A stretch of 10,074 bases of DNA from an uncultured bacterium. GTDB taxonomy: Bacteria > CALINM01. Position numbers and translations under genes: made by a program. The stretch covers positions 1-10,074 of the forward strand of contig CALINM010000013.1 of NCBI GenBank assembly GCA_938045315.1, read 5' to 3'. Shown piece after piece: positions 1 through 8,148 of the stretch (positions are counted from its first letter, which is position 1; every line of letters begins with the position of its first letter). The notes below the pieces were generated by a model. It did not search any database. It was not told the origin of the DNA and was given only the letters and a program-made list of their open reading frames with translations.

Positions 1-67
1 GGCCTTTGATATAGGTTATTATATCAAAAATGTGGACTATATTTTTTCAAGAGTATTTGGTAAATAG
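1..67 (+). CDS. purB: Adenylosuccinate lyase, C-terminal end only (partial)
   Basis: The frame starting at base 2 is open from the left edge and ends at TAG (65-67), giving 21 residues that include KNVDYIF followed by RVFGK. Bacterial adenylosuccinate lyases of the Bacillus type end in a very similar stretch (an FD..Y pair, then KNVD.IF.R), recalled from family knowledge. The enzyme removes fumarate from SAICAR and from adenylosuccinate, acting at two steps of purine synthesis. The next gene starts 30 nt downstream on the same strand and is also a purine gene, which supports the call and suggests co-transcription. Only the tail is visible, so the catalytic residues cannot be checked. Confidence 0.72.
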   Translation, partial: AFDIGYYIKNVDYIFSRVFGK

Positions 68-80
68 ACGTAAATATCAA

Positions 81-87
81 AGAAGGA
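81..87 (+). promoter_or_regulatory. Ribosome binding site of purSL
   Basis: AGAAGGA lies 10 nt before the ATG at 98, in the short gap after the purB stop. It supports the ATG at 98 as the start. No promoter or terminator is apparent in the 30-nt gap. Confidence 0.6.
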
Positions 88-97
88 AAAAGATAAA

Positions 98-3055
98 ATG
101 GCATTAAGGATAGAAGTAGGTTTAAAGAAAAATTTAATTGATCCAAGAGGCAATAGTCTCATAAAAAAGGCTAAGCAATTTTTCAATATTAATATCAACG
201 AAGTCAGAACTTCAGATGTTTATACAATTGATGCCAAGATAGAACCTGAAGATATAAAAGACTTTATTAATAAAACATTATGCGATCCCCTTATAAACTA
301 TGTAAAAATCAATCCTCCGTTTGATCACTACTTTGACTATTACTGTGAAATTGGTTTTCTTCCCGGTGTAACAGACAACGTTGGTAAAACTGCAAAAAGC
401 GCTTTAGAAACTTTTTTAGGTCGCAATCTTGGTAGGGATGAGAATGTTTACACATCCACATTGTATGCATTCAAAGGTAATATTACTAAAGAAGACATAG
501 AACTTATTGTGTCAGAACTACTCTATAATCCACTTATTCAGCAACATTTTATTTATAAGAAAAATGACATCCCAAAAATTTATATACCTAAAGTTATAAT
601 TAAACAACAAATTAGAGTTGAAACATTTGATTTGAAAAATTTTTCAGAAGAAGCTCTCCTGAAATTATCTAAAGATAGGCTTCTTGCACTAAATTTAGAG
701 GAGATGAAAACAATAAGAGATTTTTTTCAAGATAAGAATTTTCTGAAGGAGAGAGAAAAATTTGGACTTAGAGAAATTACAGACGTAGAATTAGAAGCTT
801 TAGCACAAACATGGTCTGAACATTGTAAACATAAAATTTTTAATGCCACGATAGAATACGAAGACGAAAATGGCAATAAAGAAGTCATAAAAAGCCTTTT
901 TAAAACTTATATAAAAGCTTCTACAGAAAAAATTAGAGGTGAGAGAAATGATGATTTTTTAGTTTCCCTCTTTGTTGATAACGCTGGTGTTATATCTTTT
1001 AACGATAAATATAATGTGGTCTTTAAAGTGGAAACACATAATAGCCCTTCCGCACTTGATCCCTATGGGGGAGCATTAACAGGAATAGTTGGAGTAAATA
1101 GAGATGTATTGGGAACGGGGCTTGGAGCAAAATTAATATTTAATACTGATGTATTTTGTTTTGCTGATCCCTTTTACAAAGAAGCACTACCTCCAAAAAT
1201 ACTACATCCAAGACGTATATTTGAAGGAGTTGTCACGGGTGTTGAACATGGTGGCAACAAGAGTGGCATACCTACCATTAATGGAAGCATAATTTTTGAT
1301 AATAGATATTTAGGTAAACCCCTTGTTTATTGTGGTACAGGTGGTATTATGCCAAAATTTATAGCAGGTAAGCCTTCTCACACAAAAGAAGTTAAAGATG
1401 GATATTTAATTGTTATGTGCGGAGGAAAAATTGGAAAAGACGGCATACATGGAGCAACGTTCTCTTCAGAAGAGTTACACGAAGGTTCACCAGCAACAGC
1501 AGTACAAATAGGAGATCCTATAACCCAAAAAAAGATGGCCGATTTTTTATACGTTGCAAGAGATAGAAATTTATATACTTCAATAACTGATAATGGTGCT
1601 GGAGGACTTTCATCTTCAGTGGGTGAGATGGCACAATTATCAAAGGGTTGCGAAATAGAACTAGAAAAGGCACCACTGAAATATCAAGGTTTACAACCCT
1701 GGGAAATTCTACTTTCTGAATCACAGGAGAGAATGACACTGGCAGTCCCCCCAGAGTCAATAGAAGAATTTATCAAATTATCAAAGCAATATGATGTAGA
1801 ATCTACCGTAATCGGCAAATTTACATCCACAGGATATTTTCATGTAAAATATTCTGGCAAAACAGTGGCATACATTCCCCTTGACTTCTTGCATAATGGG
1901 CTTCCTGAAATGAAGCTTAAGGCAAAATTTAAACCCTTGAAAGAAGAAAAATTAGAAATCAAAATTGAAAATCTAAATGAAACTTTAAAGAAGTTGCTTG
2001 GTTCACTTAACATTTGTAGCAAAGAATCAGTAGTAAGAAGGTATGACCATGAAGTTCAAGCAATGACAATAATAAAACCTTTTGTCGGTTTATTTAATGA
2101 TGGTCCTTCAGATGCAGCAGTGATAAAACCTTTGCATGATAGTTTTGAAGGATTGGTTATATCCCATGGTATTTGTCCCAAATATAGTGATTTTGACACT
2201 TATCACATGGCTGCCTGTGCTCTTGACGAAGCCATAAGAAACGCTGTTTGCTGTGGGGGAAACATTGATAAAATGGCTTGCTTAGATAATTTTTGTTGGT
2301 GCGACCCAATTAAAAGTGAAAAAAACCCTGATGGTGAATATAAACTTGCTCAACTTGTAAGAGCAAATAAGGCTCTTTATGACTACACAATAGCCTTTGG
2401 TGTGCCCTGTATTTCAGGAAAAGATTCAATGAAAAATGACTATATAATGGGCAACATAAAAATTTCAATTCCACCTACCCTTTTGTTTTCATTAATAAGT
2501 GTTATTCCAGATATAAGAAAAACAATTACCATGGACTTTAAAAACCAGGGCGATATAATTTATATTGCTGGTATTACAAAAGACGAACTTGGTGGTTCTG
2601 AGCTTGTTAAGTTACTAAACCTAAACCATGGTATAATTCCAAAGGTTGATGCTACCATGAATAAAAAGGTTTATAAAGCATTTTATAAGGCTATTCAAAG
2701 GGGATTAATTAATTCTGCTCATGATTGTTCCGATGGTGGATTTGCTGTAGCAATTTCAGAAATGGCGTTTTCTGGAGGACTTGGTTGTACAATTTATCTA
2801 GAAAAACTACCAACTATATCAAACTTATCCCCCATAGAACTACTTTTCTCAGAATCGGCGGGAAGAATTATTTTTACCATAAATAAAGATTTTGAAGGGG
2901 ATATTGAAGAAATTTTTGATGGACTTCCCATCTCAAAAATAGGTTATGTAAATGATAATAATAGTTTAATCATCACATATAAAAACCAAAAATTAATCGA
3001 GGAAAATATTTTCATACTAAAAGAATGCTGGCAAAAAACTTTGAGGGATTTATAA
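98..3055 (+). CDS. purL: Phosphoribosylformylglycinamidine synthase, PurS-PurL fusion
   Basis: This is the synthetase part of FGAM synthase (step 4 of purine synthesis), which turns FGAR into FGAM using ATP and ammonia delivered by the PurQ glutaminase. It has 985 residues. Residues 1 to about 165 look like two consecutive PurS-like units, the second starting near 'YCEIGFLPGVTDNVGKTA'. The two ATP-grasp-unrelated AIRS-type halves of PurL follow. Visible PurL landmarks are WSEHCKHK at 239-246 (with His242), KVETHNSP at 310-317 followed by DPYGGALTGIVG, GIHGATFSS from 449, SGKDSMKN from 773 and DCSDGGF at 876-882. PurS is normally a separate protein of about 80 residues, and the small PurL is about 720-750, so the length fits a fusion. 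No separate purS is seen, while purQ starts 1 nt after this stop codon. The reading frame is intact. Confidence 0.95.
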   Translation: MALRIEVGLKKNLIDPRGNSLIKKAKQFFNININEVRTSDVYTIDAKIEPEDIKDFINKTLCDPLINYVKINPPFDHYFDYYCEIGFLPGVTDNVGKTAKSALETFLGRNLGRDENVYTSTLYAFKGNITKEDIELIVSELLYNPLIQQHFIYKKNDIPKIYIPKVIIKQQIRVETFDLKNFSEEALLKLSKDRLLALNLEEMKTIRDFFQDKNFLKEREKFGLREITDVELEALAQTWSEHCKHKIFNATIEYEDENGNKEVIKSLFKTYIKASTEKIRGERNDDFLVSLFVDNAGVISFNDKYNVVFKVETHNSPSALDPYGGALTGIVGVNRDVLGTGLGAKLIFNTDVFCFADPFYKEALPPKILHPRRIFEGVVTGVEHGGNKSGIPTINGSIIFDNRYLGKPLVYCGTGGIMPKFIAGKPSHTKEVKDGYLIVMCGGKIGKDGIHGATFSSEELHEGSPATAVQIGDPITQKKMADFLYVARDRNLYTSITDNGAGGLSSSVGEMAQLSKGCEIELEKAPLKYQGLQPWEILLSESQERMTLAVPPESIEEFIKLSKQYDVESTVIGKFTSTGYFHVKYSGKTVAYIPLDFLHNGLPEMKLKAKFKPLKEEKLEIKIENLNETLKKLLGSLNICSKESVVRRYDHEVQAMTIIKPFVGLFNDGPSDAAVIKPLHDSFEGLVISHGICPKYSDFDTYHMAACALDEAIRNAVCCGGNIDKMACLDNFCWCDPIKSEKNPDGEYKLAQLVRANKALYDYTIAFGVPCISGKDSMKNDYIMGNIKISIPPTLLFSLISVIPDIRKTITMDFKNQGDIIYIAGITKDELGGSELVKLLNLNHGIIPKVDATMNKKVYKAFYKAIQRGLINSAHDCSDGGFAVAISEMAFSGGLGCTIYLEKLPTISNLSPIELLFSESAGRIIFTINKDFEGDIEEIFDGLPISKIGYVNDNNSLIITYKNQKLIEENIFILKECWQKTLRDL

Positions 3056-3056
3056 A

Positions 3057-3857
3057 ATGGCTAATTGTTTAGTCCTTACAGGATTTGGAATAAATTGCGA
3101 ACAAGAATGTCTTTGGGCTTTAGAATTAGCGGGAGCAAAAAAAGCTGAAATTGTCCATATTTCTCAAATCCTCGAAGGAGAGAAAAAATTATCTGACTAT
3201 CATTTTATAGTTTTTCCTGGAGGATTTTTAGATGGAGATGATTTAGGCTCAGCAAAGGTACAAGTGAACAGATTCAATTATGCTAAGATAAAAAGCAACA
3301 AAGAAAAACTTATTGATAGTCTCAAAGATTTTATAGAAAAGGGGAATTTAGCCCTGGGCATATGCAATGGGTTTCAATTTATGGTAAAAGCTGGAATAAT
3401 ACCTAATATTGAAAAATTACCTGATTTTAAACAAACAGCTACCCTAACATTTAATGATTCAGGACGGTTTGAGGACAGATGGGTATATTTAAAGGTGAAT
3501 GAGAATTCACCCTGTATTTTTACAGATGGACTTGATTATCTTTATCTACCTATCAGACATGGTGAAGGCAAGTTTTATTGTGAAAGTGATACTCTGGAAC
3601 AAATAAAAAAAAACAACTTATATGTAATCCAATATTCAACATCAGATTACAAACCAACAATGGAGTATCCTTACAATCCTAATGGTTCGCTTTTTTCAAT
3701 TGCAGGCATTTGTGACAGCTCAGGAAGATTATTTGGGCTCATGCCTCATCCCGAAGCTTTTATTTATCTCTATCATCACCCAAGATGGACAAGAGAAAAG
3801 ATTGAAGAAGCAGAGGGATTGAAGATTTTTAAAAATGCATTAAAATACTTTAAATAA
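3057..3857 (+). CDS. purQ: Phosphoribosylformylglycinamidine synthase, glutaminase subunit PurQ
   Basis: This class I glutamine amidotransferase hydrolyses glutamine and passes ammonia to PurL. In its 266 residues the catalytic triad is visible: Cys103 in GICNGFQ, and His231 and Glu233 in LMPHPEAF. The N-terminus (TGFGINCEQE) and the oxyanion-loop motif FPGGF near residues 53-57 are typical. Small PurQ proteins are usually about 225-230 residues. This one is longer and carries SGRFEDRW (135-142) and a C-terminal HHPRWTR stretch (240-246), which resemble the glutaminase domain of the large single-chain enzyme. It starts 1 nt after the purSL stop, and its Shine-Dalgarno GAGGGA (3043-3048) lies inside the purSL end, so translation is probably coupled. 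An uninterrupted run of nine A (3605-3613) is in frame here. Confidence 0.95.
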   Translation: MANCLVLTGFGINCEQECLWALELAGAKKAEIVHISQILEGEKKLSDYHFIVFPGGFLDGDDLGSAKVQVNRFNYAKIKSNKEKLIDSLKDFIEKGNLALGICNGFQFMVKAGIIPNIEKLPDFKQTATLTFNDSGRFEDRWVYLKVNENSPCIFTDGLDYLYLPIRHGEGKFYCESDTLEQIKKNNLYVIQYSTSDYKPTMEYPYNPNGSLFSIAGICDSSGRLFGLMPHPEAFIYLYHHPRWTREKIEEAEGLKIFKNALKYFK

Positions 3858-3865
3858 GAGGTATT

Positions 3866-5272
3866 ATGGAAAATCTTTGTTGGAAAGAAGAGTGTGGTGT
3901 TTTTGGAATCTTCAATCACAGAGAAGCTGCAAATATAACATATTTAGGTCTTTATGCCCTTCAACACAGAGGCCAGGAAAGCGCTGGGATAACTACCTCG
4001 GATGGCAAGTGTCTGCATAGTCACAGGCAAATGGGATTAGTTGCAGATATTTTTCATGAAAATATAATAGCTAATTTACCTGGCAGAATGGCAATCGGTC
4101 ATGTAAGATATTCTACATCAGGCTCAAGCAACATAAAAAATTGTCAACCCTTTGCTATCGAATACTCCCTTGGAAGTTTAGCGATAGCTCATAACGGTAA
4201 TTTAATAAATGACATTCCCATAAGGAAAAGGTTAGTAGATTCTGGGGCCCTGTTCCAGTCAAATTCAGACACAGAAGTTATTGTACATTTAATAGCCCGA
4301 TCCCCATTACCCACAGTTGAAGATAGAATAATTGATGCCTTAAGTCAGGTTAAGGGTGCTTATTGCCTTGTTATACTTACTGAAAACAAATTAATTGCAG
4401 CACGTGATCCCCATGGTTTTAGGCCCCTTGTATTAGGAAGAATGGGAAACTCATATGTTGTTGCATCTGAAACTTGCTCTTTTGATCTAATAGAAGCAGA
4501 ATTTATTAGAGAAATCGAACCAGGAGAAATACTTATAATTGATGAAAATGGCATACGCAGTATTTTTCCCTTTGATAGTGTTGAAAAAAAACAATGCATT
4601 TTTGAGTTCATTTATTTTGCACGACCTGATAGTTACATCTTTGGACACAATGTTTACATGGTGAGAAAAAAACTTGGTGAATTACTCTGCAAATATTGTC
4701 CCTGTGATGATGCAGAAATGGTCATTCCCGTCCCAGATTCTGGTATACCTGCATCAATTGGCTATGCTAATTGTGCTAAAATACCCCTTGAATTGGGTCT
4801 AATAAGAAATCATTATGTTGGAAGAACGTTCATTGAACCAAAACAGTCAATCAGGCATTTTGGAGTTAAAATAAAGCTAAACATTACATCCGAAATTTTG
4901 AAAAATAAAAAAGTCGTTGTAATTGATGATTCAATTGTAAGGGGAACAACAAGTAGAAAAATAATAAAAATGATTAGAAACGGTGGAGCAAAAGAAATAC
5001 ACTTCCGCATAAGTTCACCACCCATAATATCACCCTGTTATTATGGAATTGATACACCTACTCATAAAGAACTTATTGCAAGCAGTCATAGTGTAGAGGA
5101 GATTAATAAATATGTAACATCAGACACCTTAGGTTACCTTCCAATAGAAGCTTTAAGAGAAGCTGTTAGTAATCCAGAAGAATACTGTTATGCATGTTTT
5201 ACTGGAAAATATCCTTTACCATTTCCAAAAGAAGAGCTTGAACAACTTAACTTATTCAGGAGTCTAAGATAA
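3866..5272 (+). CDS. purF: Amidophosphoribosyltransferase (glutamine PRPP amidotransferase)
   Basis: PurF catalyses the first committed step: PRPP plus glutamine gives 5-phosphoribosylamine. It has 468 residues. The N-terminal Ntn-hydrolase glutaminase begins at Cys10 in ECGVFGI, so a nine-residue propeptide is presumably removed to expose the nucleophile. LQHRGQESAG, GHVRYST and AHNGNL follow as expected. The C-terminal phosphoribosyltransferase domain has the PRPP loop VVVIDDSIVRGTT at 350-362. Four cysteines at the positions that bind the [4Fe-4S] cluster in the Bacillus-type enzyme are present: Cys244 (CIFEFIYFARPDS), Cys391 (SPCYYGID), and Cys441 and Cys444 (CYACFTG). This is therefore inferred to be the iron-sulfur, oxygen-labile class with end-product feedback inhibition. 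A GAGG Shine-Dalgarno (3858-3861) sits close to the ATG, 8 nt after the purQ stop. Its stop overlaps the pyrE start by one base (TAATG). Confidence 0.97.
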   Translation: MENLCWKEECGVFGIFNHREAANITYLGLYALQHRGQESAGITTSDGKCLHSHRQMGLVADIFHENIIANLPGRMAIGHVRYSTSGSSNIKNCQPFAIEYSLGSLAIAHNGNLINDIPIRKRLVDSGALFQSNSDTEVIVHLIARSPLPTVEDRIIDALSQVKGAYCLVILTENKLIAARDPHGFRPLVLGRMGNSYVVASETCSFDLIEAEFIREIEPGEILIIDENGIRSIFPFDSVEKKQCIFEFIYFARPDSYIFGHNVYMVRKKLGELLCKYCPCDDAEMVIPVPDSGIPASIGYANCAKIPLELGLIRNHYVGRTFIEPKQSIRHFGVKIKLNITSEILKNKKVVVIDDSIVRGTTSRKIIKMIRNGGAKEIHFRISSPPIISPCYYGIDTPTHKELIASSHSVEEINKYVTSDTLGYLPIEALREAVSNPEEYCYACFTGKYPLPFPKEELEQLNLFRSLR

Positions 5273-5820
5273 TGAAGGACAAATTACTGAAACTGATAAA
5301 GGAATTAGCTTATGAAAAAAAACGTGTCATTCTATCATCTGGCAAAGAGAGTGATTTTTATATTGATTTGAGAAACATAACTCTTCATCCTGAAGGTATC
5401 TATCTTATCTCAAATTTATTTTACGAGATAATAAGAACCCATTTTCCTGATATTAAAGCTGTTGGTGGTCCAACCCTGGGTGCAGATCCAATTGTTGCTG
5501 GTTTAAGTATGATAAGCCACATCAAAAATAATCCAATTGTTGCTTTTATTATTAGAAAAGAACCTAAGAAGCATGGACTTGCAAAACTAATAGAAGGTGA
5601 TAAAAATTTATATAAAGGTATGAAAGTACTTATTCTTGAAGATGTAGTAACCACAGGAGAGTCATCATTTAAAGCATATGATGCGGCAATGGATTTTGGA
5701 CTGAACGTCCAGGGAATTCTTGCCATTGTAGACAGAGAAGAGGGTGCAAAAGAATTTTTCAGAGATAAAAATATCAAATTTTACTCACTATTTACAAAAA
5801 AAGATATTATGGGTGAATAA
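5272..5820 (+). CDS. pyrE: Orotate phosphoribosyltransferase
   Basis: PyrE converts orotate and PRPP into OMP in UMP synthesis. In 182 residues the family signatures are clear: SSGKESDFYIDLRN near 22-35, the catalytic-loop motif RKEPKKHG at 95-102 followed by IEG, and the PRPP-binding loop VLILEDVVTTGES at 119-131. The length is at the short end of the family (the E. coli enzyme is 213), but no core motif is missing. The ATG overlaps the purF stop by one base, and AGGAG (5258-5262) is well placed, so translation is probably coupled to purF. It is a pyrimidine gene inside a purine operon, and like PurF it consumes PRPP. Other type I phosphoribosyltransferases are less likely because the RKE.K.HG motif is characteristic of OPRTases. 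Confidence 0.93.
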   Translation: MKDKLLKLIKELAYEKKRVILSSGKESDFYIDLRNITLHPEGIYLISNLFYEIIRTHFPDIKAVGGPTLGADPIVAGLSMISHIKNNPIVAFIIRKEPKKHGLAKLIEGDKNLYKGMKVLILEDVVTTGESSFKAYDAAMDFGLNVQGILAIVDREEGAKEFFRDKNIKFYSLFTKKDIMGE

Positions 5821-5821
5821 A

Positions 5822-6427
5822 ATGAAAAAAATATTTCTATTATTTTCAATCATAATCATTTATGGATGTTCTAACCACTTAAAGATTAGATTGGAGGAAT
5901 TAGGCGTACTACCAAAAAAACAAAGCAGTGAATACCTAACTCATTTTGCTAACGCAACAAAATCTTACAAATATTATGACCAGTTTGAAACTAAATCTAT
6001 AATCAAAGTAACCTATTTCTCAGAACCTTTTCTAAATGCCTATTTACGAGAAAGAAAAAAATTTATGACCGATCAGGAATATGAGATACTTTCCAATAAA
6101 GAACGTCAAATAAAAACCTCAACAATAAAGTTTTTTGTTAGCATCTACACACCAGATCCAGATTATTCGAATATAAAGGACAAAAAAAATATATGGAACA
6201 TCTATCTCGAGAATGAGAAAGGTGAAAAGAGATATCCCATATCAATAAATAGAGTAACAGAACCATACCAAATCATCAGTTATTTCTTCCCAACTCTTGA
6301 TTACTGGGCTTCACCATACTACTTAACTTTTGAAAATGATGGTTTATTTGTGAAAAATAAAGAAAATTTCAAACTAATCTTTAAGAGTGTGATTGGCTAT
6401 ACGGAATTTAATTTTTCATATGAATAA
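5822..6427 (+). CDS. Small lipoprotein of unknown function
   Basis: This is a 201-residue protein with a classic lipoprotein signal: MKK, a hydrophobic stretch (IFLLFSIIIIY), then a lipobox ending at Cys16 (IYGC, with Ser at +2). The mature part would be about 186 residues and membrane-anchored. The ATG at 5822 is chosen because it puts the basic-hydrophobic-lipobox series at the very N-terminus, follows the pyrE stop by 1 nt and has GGGTGA (5811-5816) upstream. The frame also opens at 5744, but that start would overlap pyrE by 77 nt and bury the signal peptide. The mature protein is rich in aromatic and charged residues, with notable stretches YYDQFETKSIIKVTYFS, FFVSIYTPDPDY and FFPTLDYWASPYYL. 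I see no transmembrane helix beyond the signal and no catalytic motif. I do not recognise a named family. Its place between pyrE and purM with tight spacing shows co-transcription but not function. Confidence 0.85.
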   Translation: MKKIFLLFSIIIIYGCSNHLKIRLEELGVLPKKQSSEYLTHFANATKSYKYYDQFETKSIIKVTYFSEPFLNAYLRERKKFMTDQEYEILSNKERQIKTSTIKFFVSIYTPDPDYSNIKDKKNIWNIYLENEKGEKRYPISINRVTEPYQIISYFFPTLDYWASPYYLTFENDGLFVKNKENFKLIFKSVIGYTEFNFSYE

Positions 6428-6441
6428 AATAGGAGTAAAAA

Positions 6442-7479
6442 ATGAGTATTACTTATAAAGATGCTGGTGTTGACATTGATGAAGGAAATGAAACGGTTAA
6501 AAAAATTAAACCCCTTGCAAAAGCAACTTTCAGACCAGAAGTTTTATCAGATATTGGTAGTTTTTCAGCTTTTTTTAGCCTTAATAATTCAAAATACAAA
6601 GAACCTGTGTTAGTATCTTCTACTGATGGTGTAGGCACAAAATTAGTACTGGCTTTTAAAAGCGGCATTCATAATACTGTTGGTATAGATTTAGTTGCCA
6701 TGGTTGTTAATGACATCATAGTATCAGGAGCAGAACCTCTTTTTTTCCTTGATTATTTTGCGTGTGGGAAACTATCTTCAGATGTGGCAGAACAGGTTAT
6801 TTCTGGTATTTCTCAGGGATGTATAGAAGCTGGTTGTGCATTAATAGGTGGTGAAACTGCTGAACTACCAGGTTTTTATAATGATGGAGAATATGACTTA
6901 GCTGGTTTTGGAGTTGGGGTTGTAGAGAAAAACTCTATCATAGATGGTAGTAATATCAATGTGGGAGATTTAATAATAGGCGTTGAATCATCGGGATTAC
7001 ATAGCAATGGATATTCTCTTGTAAGAAAGATTTTTTTCGATATAAATAACTTTAGTATTTACACATACTTCGAAGAATTAGGAAAAACCCTTATTGAAGA
7101 GTTATTAACACCTACAAGAATATATGTAAAACCTGTATTAAACATCTTGAAAAACCACCCCATTAAAGGTATGGCTCATATAACAGGTGGGGGATTTTTA
7201 GAAAACATACCAAGAATATTACCATCACAACTTGTTGCAGTTATAGACAAAGCGAGTCTTGAAATTCCCCCTATCTTCAAAATAATCCAGAGGCTTGGAA
7301 ATATTGAAGAAAATGAAATGTTCCGGACGTTTAACTGTGGTACTGGTCTTGTGCTTATAGCTTCCAAAGAAAATGCAGATGATATAGTATCTCTATTTAA
7401 CTCTATGAAAATTAAAGCTAAAATCATTGGAGAAATTAAGAAAAAAGATCAAGAAGGACAACAAATCAAAATACTGTGA
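6442..7479 (+). CDS. purM: Phosphoribosylformylglycinamidine cyclo-ligase (AIR synthetase)
   Basis: PurM closes the imidazole ring, turning FGAM into AIR with ATP (step 5). The 345 residues match the family's usual length. Landmarks are the N-terminal ITYKDAGVDIDEGN, the ATP-site motif STDGVGTKL (60-68), GIDLVAMVVNDI, the Gly/Glu-rich GGETAELPGFY, SSGLHSNGYSLVR, LLTPTRIYVKPVL and HITGGGF (246-252). The start is clear: AGGAG (6431-6435) lies 6 nt before the ATG, 14 nt after the lipoprotein stop. PurM directly follows FGAM synthase in the pathway and belongs to the same structural superfamily as the PurL halves. The reading frame is intact. Confidence 0.97.
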   Translation: MSITYKDAGVDIDEGNETVKKIKPLAKATFRPEVLSDIGSFSAFFSLNNSKYKEPVLVSSTDGVGTKLVLAFKSGIHNTVGIDLVAMVVNDIIVSGAEPLFFLDYFACGKLSSDVAEQVISGISQGCIEAGCALIGGETAELPGFYNDGEYDLAGFGVGVVEKNSIIDGSNINVGDLIIGVESSGLHSNGYSLVRKIFFDINNFSIYTYFEELGKTLIEELLTPTRIYVKPVLNILKNHPIKGMAHITGGGFLENIPRILPSQLVAVIDKASLEIPPIFKIIQRLGNIEENEMFRTFNCGTGLVLIASKENADDIVSLFNSMKIKAKIIGEIKKKDQEGQQIKIL

Positions 7480-7482
7480 GGG
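7478..7482 (+). promoter_or_regulatory. Ribosome binding site that sets the purN start
   Basis: GAGGG overlaps the last two bases of the purM stop codon (TGA, 7477-7479) and lies 4 nt before the ATG at 7487. It favours 7487 over the in-frame ATG at 7427. Confidence 0.55.
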
Positions 7483-7486
7483 CAAA

Positions 7487-8146
7487 ATGAATCTTAGACT
7501 TGGCGTACTGGTTTCAGGGAGTGGTTCTAATTTACAATCAATTATAGACGCTTCAGAAAAGGGTTTTATTAAATCTAAAGTTTGTGTTGTAATATCAAAC
7601 ATACCGGGTGTTTATGCTCTCGAAAGGGCAAAGAAACATAACATCCCCGCAATTGTTATAAATCACAAATACTTTAAAACTAGAGAAGATTTTGATAGGG
7701 CTATTGTAAATAAATTGCGAGAGTACAACACAGATCTGGTTATAATGGCGGGTTTTCTAAGAATAATAACAAATGTGCTTCTTGATGCATATCCAATGAA
7801 AATCATGAACATTCATCCTGCGCTTCTGCCTTCATTTCCAGGTCTTCATGTCCAGAAAAAGGCACTAGAATATGGATGTAAATTTGCAGGTTGTACAGTT
7901 CACTTTGCAGACAGTGGTGTTGATACGGGTCCTATAATAATTCAAGGAGTTGTTCCTATACTTGACAATGACACTGAAGAAACACTCTCTAAGAGAATCC
8001 TATCAGTGGAACATAAAATTTATCCCCAAGCAATTAAACTTTATGAAGAAAACCGATTAAAAATTATTGGAAGAAGAGTAATTGTTGATCCACCACTTTC
8101 ACCAGAAGAAAGTATATTTTTAACAAACCCAATGATAGAGAAATAA
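7487..8146 (+). CDS. purN: Phosphoribosylglycinamide formyltransferase (10-formyl-THF dependent)
   Basis: PurN transfers a formyl group from 10-formyltetrahydrofolate to GAR, giving FGAR (step 3). With the ATG at 7487 it has 219 residues, close to E. coli PurN (212). The phosphate-binding loop LVSGSGSNLQSII sits at 8-20. The catalytic residues are visible: Asn108 and His110 in MNIHPALLPSFPG, and Asp146 in GVDTGPI. MAGFLRI (87-93) is also typical. The frame opens further upstream at 7427, but that start would add a lysine-rich stretch unlike the family and overlap purM by 53 nt. At 7487 the protein begins directly at the conserved first strand, with GAGGG just before it. It is the last purine gene in the window. 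Confidence 0.95.
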   Translation: MNLRLGVLVSGSGSNLQSIIDASEKGFIKSKVCVVISNIPGVYALERAKKHNIPAIVINHKYFKTREDFDRAIVNKLREYNTDLVIMAGFLRIITNVLLDAYPMKIMNIHPALLPSFPGLHVQKKALEYGCKFAGCTVHFADSGVDTGPIIIQGVVPILDNDTEETLSKRILSVEHKIYPQAIKLYEENRLKIIGRRVIVDPPLSPEESIFLTNPMIEK

Positions 8147-8148
8147 AT

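Noticed and set aside
68-97. Promoter or riboswitch ahead of purSL
   Set aside because: The gap is only 30 nt, contains just a ribosome binding site, and follows a purine gene tail on the same strand.
5421-5777. Minus-strand open frame of 118 codons opposite pyrE
   Set aside because: It lies wholly opposite a motif-complete pyrE, has no recognisable domain and has no sign of its own promoter. It is a shadow of the real gene.
5744-5821. Longer N-terminus for the lipoprotein
   Set aside because: It would overlap pyrE by 77 nt and place the signal peptide 26 residues inside the protein. The ATG at 5822 gives a textbook lipoprotein start.
7427-7486. Longer N-terminus for PurN
   Set aside because: It overlaps purM and adds a lysine-rich stretch not typical of PurN. 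GAGGG precedes the ATG at 7487, where family similarity begins.
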